Made by a program: the position numbers and the translations under genes
The notes under the pieces: generated by a model
Database searches by the model: none
What the model was told of the DNA's origin: nothing
The model's input: the letters and a program-made list of their open reading frames with translations, nothing else
NCBI RefSeq assembly: GCF_020536995.1
Contig: NC_068359.1
Coordinates: 77,619,821 to 77,683,820, forward strand
Source of the DNA: Dreissena polymorpha
Lineage: Eukaryota > Mollusca > Bivalvia > Myida > Dreissenidae
DNA length: 64,000 nt
Direction: 5' to 3'
Shown: positions 1-10,774 of the stretch, in pieces
How positions within the stretch are numbered: position 1 is the stretch's first letter
How the letters are laid out: every line of letters begins with the position of its first letter

Positions 1-278
1 CACATTATGTAATATGTATACACTTCTAAACCAAACAACGATTGACCCTCTGTAAAGAATGCCAATCGGATAAACACTGGCTATGCAAGAGATGCAGAGA
101 GTCATGGAGGTGGATTTATTCGTTATATATAATATAATGTTACTTAAATGCTTTTTAAATCTTCTCTGAAAATAAAAGGCAATCAACTTTGGTAGTTATT
201 GAGTTTATTTTTTTTATTGTGTTATACGACAAAGCCACATAAATTTACTATTTGACAAGTACAATCAAATATCGGTAA
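1..278. other. AT-rich flank, no gene seen
   Basis: No open frame with gene-like composition or recognisable repeat was seen here. It is ordinary AT-rich spacer leading into the inverted-repeat element that starts at 279. Confidence 0.5.
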
Positions 279-746
279 TTAAAGGGATCTTTTCACAGTT
301 TGGTAAATTGACAAAATTGAAAAAGGTTGTTTCCGATTCGCAAATTTTCGTTTTAGTTATGATATTTGTGAGGAAACAGTATTACTGAACATTTACCATA
401 GTCCACTATAGCCATTATATGAAACGATTGAATAATTTGAGAGTTCTGTTGTTGTCGTTTAAATTTACAAAACTACGAAGATTGCTTATATAACGTATAA
501 AATACTTCTTCTATGTATAGTCGGCGGAATAGTCGACAGGGCTAATGCGTTTTTACTTCAGACTAACTCCAGGACTCCGGGGGTCACTGGTTCGAGCCCT
601 GGTACCGGCTACTTTTTTTTCCTTGTTTTAATTTTCTTCTTGATTTTTTACTGGAGCTTTTAAGATCCAATGTTTACATTTATCAATACAAAGCATTAAA
701 TGACAAACTTCAAAATATGCCAAAATCTGTGAAAAGGCCCCTTTAA
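279..746 (+). mobile_element. Inverted-repeat (MITE-like) element with an internal tRNA-like segment, copy 1
   Basis: The left end TTAAAGGGATCTTTTCACAG and the right end CTGTGAAAAGGCCCCTTTAA are inverted repeats of about 25 bp. The interior around 518-611 resembles a tRNA: an A-box-like stretch, a T-loop GGTTCGAGCCC (a good Pol III B box) and partly pairing ends, followed by a run of T. A second copy lies in the opposite orientation at about 9219-9753. No protein is encoded, so it would be non-autonomous. The family name is unknown to me. The TTAA-type ends suggest a piggyBac-like or related transposase, which is inference. Confidence 0.7.
518..611 (+). other. tRNA-like (Pol III promoter-like) segment inside the repeat
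   Basis: The B-box consensus GGTTCGANNCC is matched exactly by GGTTCGAGCCC, with flanking bases (CACTG...CCTGG) that could form a T stem. The segment ends with a TACCGGCTA-like acceptor arm and a poly-T run. The D and anticodon arms are degenerate and I could not assign an anticodon. I read it as a tRNA-derived part of the repeat, not a working tRNA gene. Confidence 0.5.
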
Positions 747-1129
747 TTAAGGGTAATCTTTGTTTTCATTTTATCATCCACATGTGCAATAAAAATTTAT
801 GTCGTTTGTTTAATCATTATTCTTAAAAGAAAATGCTTAACTTTCCATAACATAGTTTTGTATTTTTGGTAAATGTAAAATTTTCAACAATTTTATATTA
901 ATGGATGATAGAGATGCGTATTAAAATCTTGAAATTATTACCCGAATTTGCGTAACTCTAATTATTACATAAAATCTTGCGTGTGTACTTTGTACTTAGA
1001 AAGCTATTCATCCATAAGATCACTTTTATAATGCACGAACATCTCCGCCTCAGGGGAGAACAATATTAAACATTAAAAATATCATCTTTTTACGTTACTT
1101 TCTTAATAAAAGCAGTATTTGGTTAGGTA
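747..1129. other. Spacer, nothing recognised
   Basis: AT-rich DNA downstream of the 3' end of the first secreted-protein gene, which reads leftwards. No clear AATAAA on the minus strand was found close to the stop codon. Confidence 0.4.
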
Positions 1130-2880
1130 TTACGATTTAGATCGTAGACTACTCTTTAGTCCCGAAAGAAAGTTCTTTCCAAAGTTTTGCAGCTCAGCAT
1201 TTCGTCTTGGTGGAATTGTTGGACTTGGTGTGCTTGTTGTAACATTTTGGTCAAGAATTGCAGCAGAGTGTGCACCATCGGTTGCGTTAAATCCTTGCTG
1301 TCCTGACAGAAGATTTAGTACTTGTAGCTCCAATGTTTGATCCACCGGATGACTGACCACAACTGAATCTTCCGTTTCTGTTTGTGTCGTGAATATGTCG
1401 TGAGCTCTAGGAATGTTAATGTGTGTATCATTTACATCGATCGATGGCGAGTTTACAACAGGAACATCATGCGGGCCTCCCATCATTTGCGTAACCTTTG
1501 CAGCGGCCTCTGATTGTGAAGCCTGCGCGACGATGACTTCCATATGAGAATTACTCTCATGCACTTTTCTGTCTAAAGATGCCGTATCTGGTTGGTTTGA
1601 TGTTGGTTTACCATCCAGTGCATTTGCCTTATTAGTTCCGGAAACACTATCTGGTGATTGTGTACTCATTTTTGTCGAATCATTCAGCAGTACAGAGGTA
1701 TCGAGACGTACAGGCGAGCCAGATCCAATTAAATGTTGTTCAAATCCACCCATAGGAATGGCGAGAGGCACGACTTCTGATGGAGAGCTGGTCCTTTGAA
1801 GGGCAGTGTTCAAGCATAACTTGTTTATGCATTCCTTTGTATGTTGTGATCTGCACGCTTCACAGAGAATTCAGGCAAATCACCGATAGCAGATTCTTGA
1901 CCTACATATAAGCATACAATACAAAGAATATGTTGTGTTTCAGAAAATATAAACGACGTTTTACAAAATAACATGTCTTTAATTTCCTGAATCGCCAAGT
2001 TGTAATTTATAAAAATTTTGCCCACTTTGATCATTGTTAAGGCTATGTTTTATTAATAAGAAATATCGTACAATGTCAGTACAAAATAAAACCAGATATT
2101 TAACAAATTATTCTATACATGTAGTGGTAATACATATTCAAACCTTGGGTTGTATTAAATAAATCGTATTAAATGTATAATTCATCTTGAAAATGTCGAA
2201 ATGAAGCAGTCTACTTAGAGCAACCAACATTCATTTCATAACATACAATAAACAAATTTAGCATTTACCAAATTGTTTGCCCTTAATCTGTTAATTACAC
2301 ATTTTATGGTATAAATGATGCGTTTTTGCAGCACAACAAAATAGCTTTTGTGAACCCGATAAACCGTTTTGATGTTAACTACGTTTACAAAATAAGCTGT
2401 GTGCTTCGTATCATTAAGTTTATCGTTTGTATAAGAAAGATGATAAATGGTAAGTTGAATATGGCGTGCATAATACAAAACAGTATATACACCGTTTGCA
2501 TAATTGTATTCACGGCGACTTTATCTGTTATAAAAATGAAACTAATAACTGTTATAAATCATCATTATGCAAAAATTCTAATATATGAAGAAACAATGAA
2601 AGTACATAAGCTTACCATTTGTCACATTAGCTAAATTAGCTATTTGTTGTTTATTTGCTGTTTCGGGCATTGACGAACCGAAGCCAGAATTGTTTGTCCG
2701 ATCGGAGACGTTGTTAGCTTCTGTGAACAAAGAAGCTAGCATCGGATGTGAGTTCTTTATAACAGCGATGCCTGGATCATGGTCACTATTGATATTTCTG
2801 GTCAATGGTTCTCCATCACACATACACGTAATCATTAAAAGCACTATTAAAACACAATGGTGCTTTTTTGAATTGCTCAT
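1130..2880 (-). pseudogene. Secreted protein of unknown function, copy 1 of a tandem pair; frame apparently broken in exon 2
   Basis: Two exons on the minus strand. Exon 1 (2880-2616) begins with a clear signal peptide: lysines, then a hydrophobic stretch ending MCDGEP. It carries SHPMLASLF and ends at a GGTAAGC donor in phase 1. Exon 2 (1901-1130) follows a TATATGTAG acceptor. Its paralogue at 5281-8067 has the same architecture and phase. Shared blocks in exon 2 are a four-cysteine segment (here CEACRSQHTKECINKLC), an IPRAHDIF motif and a C-terminal TIPPRRNAELQNFG block. The cysteine segment and the rest of exon 2 are in a different frame from the first codons of exon 2, consistent with a one-base indel near 1870. 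The copy therefore looks like a young pseudogene unless the base is an assembly error. Between 1130 and the cysteine segment the frame is open. The family and function are not recognised. Confidence 0.6.
1902..2615 (-). other. Intron of secreted-protein copy 1
   Basis: AT-rich sequence between the GGTAAGC donor at 2615 and the TAG acceptor at 1903-1902. Short open frames on both strands here have no coding character. Confidence 0.5.
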
Positions 2881-4778
2881 TATTACCAGTGGCGTTGTTT
2901 ATCTAATTATAGAAATATGGTTAATGCTATTTCCATAAATAGTTGTTTACTCGAGCTCGTGTATATGTAGACTCCGGCTTTACACGTTTATTTGGCAACA
3001 CAATAAGTAAGAGTTTGGCGAATACACGTGATCCGTTAAATAATATTCTTATTAAGCCATTAACAAAATGTTGACAACATGCGAATAACGTAACCACTCA
3101 AACTCACTGTCTGTAAACACCAACTGAAACGTGTCTAATCAAGTTAATTTAATCCGTTTACAATCGTTTGAATTGTACGTTTTCCATTACTTGACAGACA
3201 AAACTCTCGAAAGTCGAAAAAAAGTGTATTGTATTTCAATTTGACTGTTTTATAGTTTTGTTTGAATGATGGAAGGTAACGCTTTGCAAGATTTAAAGCG
3301 ACACTATAATTGCATGTGTGTAAAGCAATAACTGTGATAATGTGCATAACGTTTGTTCCCGATTGTAGACATGTTTACCTGTCTGATTAAGACGTTTCAC
3401 ATTATAATGAATTTATATTTCAATTATTTTTATTAACTGACGATTAGTATTGATTAGTCAGTAATATTTACTTTTCCACTATTTTGTCAATTTTTGATAA
3501 AATGGTACATTGAGTACTGCAGTGGCCTTTAAATTGGTATACTGAAACTGAAATTGTATAATATTTTTATTAAGAAGTTTGAAACATCATTTTGACATTC
3601 TACAGTAAAATCGGACGGGATTGTTCTTTTGAACGAAATGCAAACATGTTTGTTTTGCAAATGTCGTGGTTCTGCAAAAGAATACAAGCAGATAGTTATG
3701 TGTCATCATGAAAAATACTTGACGTAAGCTATTATATATGAACGTTTTGATATTTTGTGCGTGGTTTTGACTAATAACGGAAGTTTGTTGTGTAATATTA
3801 TAATGCAAATTTTAGAAAAGGTCCATTTCTATGAGTAAAAATAGTCCTATCGCTTTAAGATAAATGAAACCAACACAGACGGTAATTTATGTCAATACCG
3901 CGATTATCGTGTTATTTACGTCAGCGTCTGTGGTTAACGAAACGTACTGCACGTAAAGTAACAGAGTGTATTCATCTCATCGTTCAGATCAGTTTTGGTT
4001 AACGATCATGAAATGTAAACATGCGAGCAAATGAGTTTGCATCAACTTGTGGTTGAAATAAATGATATAATTGATTGACGTTGTGAGATGGTCGCAAGTC
4101 GACGTTTACGAAATACATGATTAATTAATGTAACGTCTTACGTAGTCGATTGGAGTGGTTGTCGCGGTATGTCTGCATCAAGGTGTAAGTTTATGTACGA
4201 GCAGACTGAATGGTATGATGTATTTACATAATTTTCATTCTGTTACTCACAATATACGTTGACTCGTCATATAATCGCCAACAAACCTTCCAATGACGAT
4301 AAGGCCAGAAACAATCCATGGACAATCAAACTCGATCGACTGTAAAACATTTTATTGAAATAGTATTAAATGTATTGCACAACTGCAGTATTATATATAC
4401 AAAAACATCACAGACAAAAGGTTTTAAATAAAGAAAATTTATGTACTGAATAAATACAAATAGTGTTTTTTCACCAAGCAACGGCATTGAACATGGACGC
4501 AGACATTTTAGAGACCTAAAATTGGGTCTGATAAAGTCAAGTTTATAAACGAAATATATAAAGATAACTTTTAAATAATGTCACATCGTATTTTTATCAA
4601 ATGCAGTCAGTAGTGATATATATGTTGCTTCATTCAATAAGTAGAAATAAGCACGGTCTTTAACTGGTCCAATTTAACCATTAGTTTGTCAATGAGTGTA
4701 AATTATTTTAATTGCGAACGATCTTTTAATTTACATGTAAACTAATTACTATATTGTATAAAATATGACTTTATGACC
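2881..4778. other. Spacer upstream of secreted-protein copy 1
   Basis: No gene recognised. It contains TTATTTACGTCAGC at 3912-3925, also found upstream of the paralogue (8625-8638). The reverse complement holds the CRE-like core TGACGTAA. The rest is AT-rich. Confidence 0.5.
3912..3925 (-). promoter_or_regulatory. CRE-like motif shared upstream of both secreted-protein genes (copy 1)
   Basis: TTATTTACGTCAGC, whose complement reads GCTGACGTAAATAA and contains a CREB/ATF-like TGACGTAA. It lies about 1.0 kb upstream of the ATG at 2880. The same 14-mer occurs about 0.56 kb upstream of the ATG at 8067. A regulatory role is inferred only from the shared position. Confidence 0.3.
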
Positions 4779-4943
4779 GCGTCATGCGAAAATGTGTCTT
4801 AAGACACTCGAGGCCAGAGTAACACCTGATCAGCCTGTGCGATCGCGTAGTCTTGTCACGAGCTACTCTGTCCGTTGATGAGACCACGAAATGTTGCTTG
4901 ACCGCATGGCGTTTGCGCCGGCTAGGTTGGAGCTTCGCTGGTC
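4779..4943 (+). mobile_element. MITE-like repeat with CCGCGTCATGCGAAAA ends, partial copy
   Basis: The left end CCGCGTCATGCGAAAATGTGTCTTA matches the left end of the fuller copy at 30145-30363. The interior GCGCCGGCTAGG...GGAGCTTCGCTGG resembles the region before that copy's right end, but the right inverted repeat itself was not found, so this copy is 3'-truncated. It has no coding capacity. Confidence 0.6.
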
Positions 4944-5280
4944 GTATATAATATAATACCCTTTTTCGCTTGACGAGGCTGATACAATATTACTACGATC
5001 AATATATGAGGATATTTTAATATGTCATTACTAATTACCATTTACTTATAAGCATATTCACTGCAAATTAAACATACATTTAAACAAGTTTTTTTAGATT
5101 ATTAATTTTCAGTTAGAGACATCACATAGTGGTAATTTTGTTGCTACATAAATTACAACAATTCTTAAAATCGTTGTCACTGACCATAAAAAAGTGGTAT
5201 AGTGTTGCAACATTCGTCTTAAATTGAAGGGTTCTTGTAACAACAATAAATTAAATCTATTATTATTTAATAGTTCATGT
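4944..5280. other. Spacer and 3' flank of secreted-protein copy 2
   Basis: AT-rich DNA. An ATTAAA-type signal for the minus-strand gene may lie near 5260-5267, just downstream of its stop codon; this is weak. Confidence 0.3.
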
Positions 5281-5626
5281 TTACGTTTTTCGTAGTCCAG
5301 CTCTAAGGCCGGATATAAATTGTCCACCAAAGTTCTGCAGTTCAAAGTTCCTTCTAGGAGGAATGGTTGGGAAACCAGTCGTGGTTGTGAAAGGCTCTTC
5401 TACAAATCCCGATGGGAATGTCCCCATGGAAGCCACAGAATTACTATGCTGCTGCTGTTGTTGCTGCTGTTGCAAAACATTTTGTTGATTTAACTGTTGT
5501 TGTTGTAACTGCTGCTGCTGTTGAAATTGTTGTTGTAATTGCTCCTGCTGTTGTTGATGCTGATGTTGTTGTTGTTGTTTTTGTAACTGTTGCTGCTGTT
5601 GAAACTGTTGTTGTAATTGCTCCTGC

Positions 5627-5658
<32 letters not shown>

Positions 5659-8067
5659 CTGCTGTTGCTGTACTAGCTGTGTGTTGTCAAGTAAACCAGA
5701 ATCAGACAGTGATTGAAATCCGTCAGTCTGAAAATTAACAAAACCGAAATCATTTGTTTCAGATTTTGAATTGAAGATATCCTGAGCTCTTGGAATGGCT
5801 GTCATCACAGGTACCACACTATTTCCAGTAGGTATTGTTCCGAAAACCACGTTGTTTGTATTTGATGTAATTGCATTTACAGCGTGAGAATGCTGATTAC
5901 CAATGTTGATAGCGGTGTGAATATTTGCCGCACCCGTTTGAACATTATCGACAGACGAAAACGGGATTTGAGTTTGTGATGCTTCTGGTAATCTTACGGG
6001 CTGGCGTATTGGAAAATTCGGAAGGTTTCCAGTCAGTATCATATCATTTCGTATCCCTGTGCCAGCTACAACATTTCGCGGCAGAGAAGGGACGCCTCGT
6101 TGAGCATCTTGCAATGTGGACTGTTGTATACTTTGCTCACTCGAGGGCACACCGAAAAATCGTGTGCCGTCTGATATAATCGGCAGCCCACCGATCTTAA
6201 CTTCAAGTGGTGCCCATTCGTCTTGCAATTCAGCTCTTTCCTGATTAACATTTGCTTGCGGAGCAGGCACTAAGGATACCGGATGAATACGGATTGTATT
6301 CATGGTGGCGCCACTGATGGGATTTATTCGTGTGGGCTCGCGTAATCTGTTCTGCTCTACGAGTACCCGGATGTCTGTGTTGAATATCGGACCAGACTCA
6401 AATCGTTGCGTTGGTACGAAGGTGTTAGTGTTTGCGTTGAAGCAATGCTTCTCTATACATGGAGTGTCATTGCGAAGTTGACACAATCGACACAGCATAT
6501 CTGCTAGGTTCCAAACAGTAGGTTTGTCAAATTCATTTCCACCTGTATCTGGAAAAAATAAAATCAGCATCTAATAAACAATATTAACATATTTATGCCT
6601 AGCGTCTAGAAAAAAGGCATTATGCTAAATATAGAAATAAATATACTAGACATCCCTAATTTTGGAAATAAATTGATCAAATTTAGAAGGATTGTAGAGT
6701 CCTCTATGCATAAATGGGTTAATGTAGGCTTTTACTTATAATAGAACTAGTCGTATTTATAAGTATCACTATGATCAATAACATGTTTTTCTAAGCATTG
6801 AACTAAGGAAACAAAATATGTGAAATCGCGTACTTGCTTCGAACCGTTTTATAGAAAATTACTCTGAAGCGTGAAAAAATTTAAATATGCATACTGGAGA
6901 ACTGAAGAAAACATATCAAAAACACAAAATTGTATTTATCTCATGCGAAAATGTTGTGCAACGCTGTGACTACCTAATTAATATTATCCTTGCTCTGTGA
7001 AAAGGGGTTAAATGCATTAGCGTAAAGTGACGTCCTAGATTAGCCTGTGCAGTCCGCACAGGTTAATCATGGACGACACTTTCCTACTTAACTGGATTTT
7101 TGCTAAGAAGATACTTTTTGTAAACGAAAAATAGCATAAAAGCGGAAAGTGTCGTCCCTGATGAGCCAGTGCGGACTTCACAGGCTAATCTGGGGCCACA
7201 CTTTACGCACATGCATTAAACCCCCTTTTTTCACAGAGTGCGGTCGACATTTATTTGGAATAATTTACAAATCTAACAGTTGGGTAAGAAAAATAGTGTT
7301 TGGAATTATTTATATGATTTTGCGATGACCGCCTTATCGTGGGATATAATTTAAACACGATAATAAAATGTACATGTGTGAATTTTTTTTTATACAAATA
7401 GGCCTTGAAAAAAAAGAATAAAATCACAGGAATCCAATAATACTGATACGAATTGCTAACCTTAGCGTTAAGCCCATACGCCCGCCTGGTTTTCACCCAT
7501 CTCTAAGTAAACACATTTTTTGTAAACATTTAGAAAAAAATGAAGAGAAATTTTCTTACCGTCCCATGAAGGATTAAATATATCCAGCCCGCCTTTTGTT
7601 CCTTTCTGCACCATTCCTACCATAAAATCTGGCAAATTCGGCATATCTGTTTTCGGAAATGTGTCCAAGATATTAATAGGATTGGATCCAATCGGGTTCA
7701 TCGGTTTGCCGTCGATAAGTTTGTTAGCGATAGAAATCTGAGGCAAAGGTTTTAAATCACCTCCTTGAAACGTTGGCCAAATGTTAGTTTGCGTTTTCAC
7801 CGGCAATGCAAACAACTTCTGTTGTTGGTTGTCGTGGTGCGAGGTAAAGGTTTCGGTGTTCCGAACTCCAGCGAAATCAACGTTAACTTCTTGAGGGTTA
7901 GTGGCGGTGTTGAACAAAGATGCCAGCATAGGATGCGAGTCCTTGGTCATGGTTTTGTTGGAGACCGATCCACTTCCTTGAAACTTTGAAGTTGGAATTC
8001 CAGAACAAATCATCAGCAGATGGAACATAATTCCTCCACAGCTCCGTATTCTCGTTTGGAAACCCAT
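5281..8067 (-). CDS. Secreted polyglutamine-rich protein of unknown function, copy 2 of a tandem pair
   Basis: Two exons predict about 591 residues. Exon 1 (8067-7560) starts with a moderately hydrophobic leader (MFHLLMICSG; residue 14 is an alternative start), then DSHPMLASLF, and ends at a GGTAAG donor in phase 1. Exon 2 (6548-5281) follows a TTTTTTCCAG acceptor and keeps frame. In order, exon 2 encodes a cysteine segment CRLCQLRNDTPCIEKHC, a hydrophilic Ser/Thr/Asn-rich middle with an IPRAQDIF motif, about 100 residues dominated by glutamine (mixed CAA/CAG), and a conserved C-terminal block TIPPRRNFELQNFG followed by a short basic end. The paralogue at 1130-2880 shares the leader, DSHPML box, cysteines and C-terminal block but lacks the glutamine tract, so the tract is the variable part. 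The frame is open throughout. A matrix or mucus-type extracellular role would fit the composition but is only a guess; no known family is recognised. Confidence 0.7.
5444..5671 (-). repeat. CAA/CAG trinucleotide-rich tract encoding polyglutamine
   Basis: On the plus strand this is a run of CTG/TTG triplets with a duplicated block of about 110 bp (near 5500-5560 and 5590-5650). Interruptions encode Leu, Phe, Glu, Lys, His and Asn. Mixing CAA with CAG and the block duplication point to unequal exchange rather than pure slippage. Confidence 0.8.
6586..6722. mobile_element. Short MITE with TTAACNNATTTATGCCTAG ends, intronic copy
   Basis: Left TTAACATATTTATGCCTAG and right CTATGCATAAATGGGTTAA form imperfect inverted repeats. 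A longer relative is at 10543-10774. This copy ends about 35 bp upstream of the exon 2 acceptor of the polyglutamine gene, so it lies in the 3' part of that intron. Confidence 0.65.
6991..7242. mobile_element. MITE with CTCTGTGAAAA...TTTTCACAGAG ends, full copy
   Basis: The outer ends CTCTGTGAAAAGGGGTTAAATGC and GCATTAAACCCCCTTTTTTCACAGAG are inverted repeats. The arms continue inwards for about 75 bp (GCGTAAAGTG, AGATTAGCCTGTGC...), so the 250-bp element could fold into a long hairpin. It is non-coding and sits in the intron of the polyglutamine gene. A right-half fragment of the same family is at 63380-63482. I remember this family as very abundant in dreissenid mussels. Confidence 0.75.
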
Positions 8068-8097
8068 TGTCTTACGACGAAGAACACTTCGGTAGCT

Positions 8098-8105
8098 CTT
8101 TTATA
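8098..8105 (-). promoter_or_regulatory. TATA box of the polyglutamine-protein gene
   Basis: TATAAAAG on the minus strand, 38 bp upstream of the ATG at 8067. With the usual spacing, transcription would start near 8075, giving a very short leader, or the ATG at residue 14 would be used instead. Confidence 0.5.
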
Positions 8106-9218
8106 ACCTGTGTATTAATTAACAGTCACACACTTTATGACTTTTGAATTCTTAATTGCACATGCAGTATTCAATAAAATAAGCTGAGAAAAATATTGTT
8201 TAAATAATGTTACACTGTTTAAAATGCTTCTTTGGCATTTAAACAATTCTTGACTTTAAAATCACAATAAACAAATACGAAAATGTCTAGAGCGTCAAGT
8301 TTTATTAGGTACACACTTAATTTAAGGTCTCTATGAAATGTCATTTCCTTTTATATTTGAATCGATCGCTTCATTCGTCCGCAAACATCATACGTAAGAA
8401 TATACGATTTGGCATGACTCTTGAAATTGAGATTGATATGCAAATGGGATCAAATGCAATCTTATTGGTGACAACGAAAGATGACGCAGATAAACACGCT
8501 TCTTTAAAGCAGCTTTTAACTCTTGACCATAAATATTGAATATCTGGTGTTGTATTTTGTGACGCCCTCGGTACTTGTCATAGTAATCCCTGGTGATAAC
8601 TAATTAGGATTTAGTGCAAAACTATTATTTACGTCAGCATCGAAATTGACAAACGTACATGTGGTTTCTTGATTTGATATATGACGAACACGTGAAGATC
8701 TAAATACCGTTGTCGTTTCACAAATCAATAAAGTAGCGTATTTAGTGTCATAACTCGTTTCGAAAGGATTATGTTTGAACGTTTATTGGACCATAAAGAA
8801 TACGAGTATAAATAATTGTTTGCATTTTTTTCATATCATTATTTTAAGAAAAGCATGTTACACAGAAGAGTAAGTATATGTTTAATAGTTTATCATTTTA
8901 GCATTTTTGTCTGTACGAATGTTGATCTCAATTGTTTTTTGCATTTCCAAAAAATTGCTGACATACGATAAATCTCTTTTAAAGCAGGTATGGGCACACT
9001 TACGAAAAGTAGAAACACACTATAGCATCACATAAATCATAAAATATAGTGACGAATTGTGAATAGTTATGTGTTAAGTCGGGAATAAACAGTTGACGAA
9101 AAATCGTAGAGTTTTATTGAACTTAGTTTTCTTAATTTGGTTTGTACTAAAAAAAAAATGATGCAGTTTTCAATTAATTTTGTTGATATAGGAATAACAA
9201 AACTCCCTAAACATGTTC
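8106..9218. other. Upstream spacer of the polyglutamine-protein gene
   Basis: No gene recognised. It contains the 14-mer TTATTTACGTCAGC at 8625-8638 shared with the paralogous upstream region. The remainder is AT-rich. Confidence 0.45.
8625..8638 (-). promoter_or_regulatory. CRE-like motif shared upstream of both secreted-protein genes (copy 2)
   Basis: The second occurrence of the 14-mer found at 3912-3925, in the same orientation relative to its gene. Its complement contains TGACGTAA. Confidence 0.3.
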
Positions 9219-9753
9219 GGCCTTTATTCACAGTAAATATTAGCCCATAATAAATAACAAAATGTATTGAAGCATGTCATTAAATGCTTCATATTGATAA
9301 ATTTAAAAATTTGACCTAAAAATCTCCTGTAAAAAAGCAAACAAGAATACAATTTAAAAAAGGAAAAAAGTAACCCTCAACAGGGCTCGAACCACTGACC
9401 CCTGGAGTCCTGGAGTAAATAGTCTCCCGCCTTGACCACTCGACCATCCATGCTTATGCATGGAGCGGAGAAATTTTTTATAATAAACATAAGCAATCCT
9501 CGTAGTTTCCCAAAATATAACTACAACAACAGAACTTTCCAAATTATTCAACCGTTTCGCGTCGCACGACGCTTTATAATTTTCAGGTTTTCATATCGTC
9601 AAAAGATGCATATATAATTTATATTTAAGAGCATGGTAAATGGTCAGTATTACTATTTCCTTAAAAATATCATAACAAAATCAAAAATGTGCGAATCTGA
9701 AACAACTTTTTTTTAATTTGTCAATTTACCAATCTGTTGGACGGCCCCTTTAA
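9219..9753 (-). mobile_element. Inverted-repeat element with tRNA-like segment, copy 2
   Basis: A reverse-oriented relative of the element at 279-746. The tRNA-like B box appears as GGGCTCGAACC near 9381, and the terminal GGCCCCTTTAA ends at 9753. The other end (GGCCTTTATTCACAG, about 9219) is more diverged. The interior is non-coding. Confidence 0.6.
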
Positions 9754-10542
9754 TCTCATGTAATAATAATTCCAAGATTCGACATAATTGCAATTCAATA
9801 ACACTATCATTTAAATATGCACAATAGTAACTGAATATTAAACTTTCAGAGGCATTTCAATGCAGTAAAAACAATATCATCATCAATTGCTTAAAAACAG
9901 TTTAACATGTCGTAACATATCGAACAATCCCCATTTAATTGTAATACACCTCATGAGTAAGCCGTGGCAAGGTATTAGACGTCTGAGTATAGAGGTTGAA
10001 TGTATACTCTAGTATTTATATCCAAACAATATGCTATTTAATAGTGAATACATTATTTTTAATGAAATGATAATATTGTATTGAAACCTCTTTGCAATAT
10101 GCCATATCGAGGGAACAAACTCTACTACTACATTGTACTATCAAATGTGCGCACAAACCTTGGCACTCTGTAAAAATCATATAAAATCGAACATTGTGTG
10201 AACATATCGCTTTAAATAACATTAAATATGAACTCTAGCAAATACGTAAATAACGTCCGCTCCGACGTGTTTCATACCGTTTTAATGACGTTCGCCATTT
10301 GGGATTGGGCGTTTTATTCTGCGTATTCTATGTATACTATCATTGTTAAAAAACAATTTAAGCGGAGGACGTGCAGACAGCATGTTTGCATAATGGATTG
10401 ATATAAACAAAGACAGCCGATGGCAAAACTCACATTTTAATTTAAAACAAAAATATTTAGGGACACGTAGTAGATAATTATGACATGATACACGCCGATT
10501 TTCCTAAAAACAAAGAACTAAATAGTCGTAATTAAACTTGCA
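9754..10542. other. Spacer, nothing recognised
   Basis: AT-rich. A short AAATACGTAAATAACGTCC stretch near 10240-10260 vaguely resembles the CRE-like 14-mer in the opposite sense but is too short to interpret. Confidence 0.35.
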
Positions 10543-10774
10543 ATTTCACCAATTTATGCCTAGTGGACTCGCCCATCCTTCTAAATAGGATCCATTTATT
10601 TCCAATATTAGGGATGTCTAGTATATTTATTTCTATATTTAGAATATTTCTCACAGAAATTCCTTTAAGCAAACAGCGCAGATCCTGATGAGACGCCGCA
10701 TTATGCGGCGTCTCATCTGGGTCTACGCTGTTTGCCAAGTCCTTTATTCTAGACGCTAGGCATAAATGGGTTAA
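10543..10774. mobile_element. MITE with ATTTATGCCTAG ends and a central perfect palindrome
   Basis: The ends AATTTATGCCTAG and CTAGGCATAAATGGGTTAA are inverted repeats matching the shorter element at 6586-6722. The centre holds GATGAGACGCCGC-ATTAT-GCGGCGTCTCATC, a strong hairpin at about 10686-10719. The minus-strand open frame across it is a by-product of the repeat, not a gene. Confidence 0.7.

Noticed and set aside
4839-4895. Hammerhead-ribozyme-like TTGATGAGACCACGAAA
   Set aside because: The invariant C of the CUGAUGA core is absent, and the related MITE copy at 30145 does not conserve the motif or stems.
5412-5738. Plus-strand Val/Ala-rich frame
   Set aside because: Antisense shadow of the polyglutamine-coding tract.
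10686-10719. CTGATGAG followed by a strong hairpin, again hammerhead-like
   Set aside because: No GAAA partner segment follows; it is only the palindrome at the MITE centre.
10532-10738. Minus-strand 68-codon frame starting MANSVDPDETPHNAASHQDL
   Set aside because: Lies wholly in a repeat; such frames appear as spurious proteins wherever this MITE occurs.
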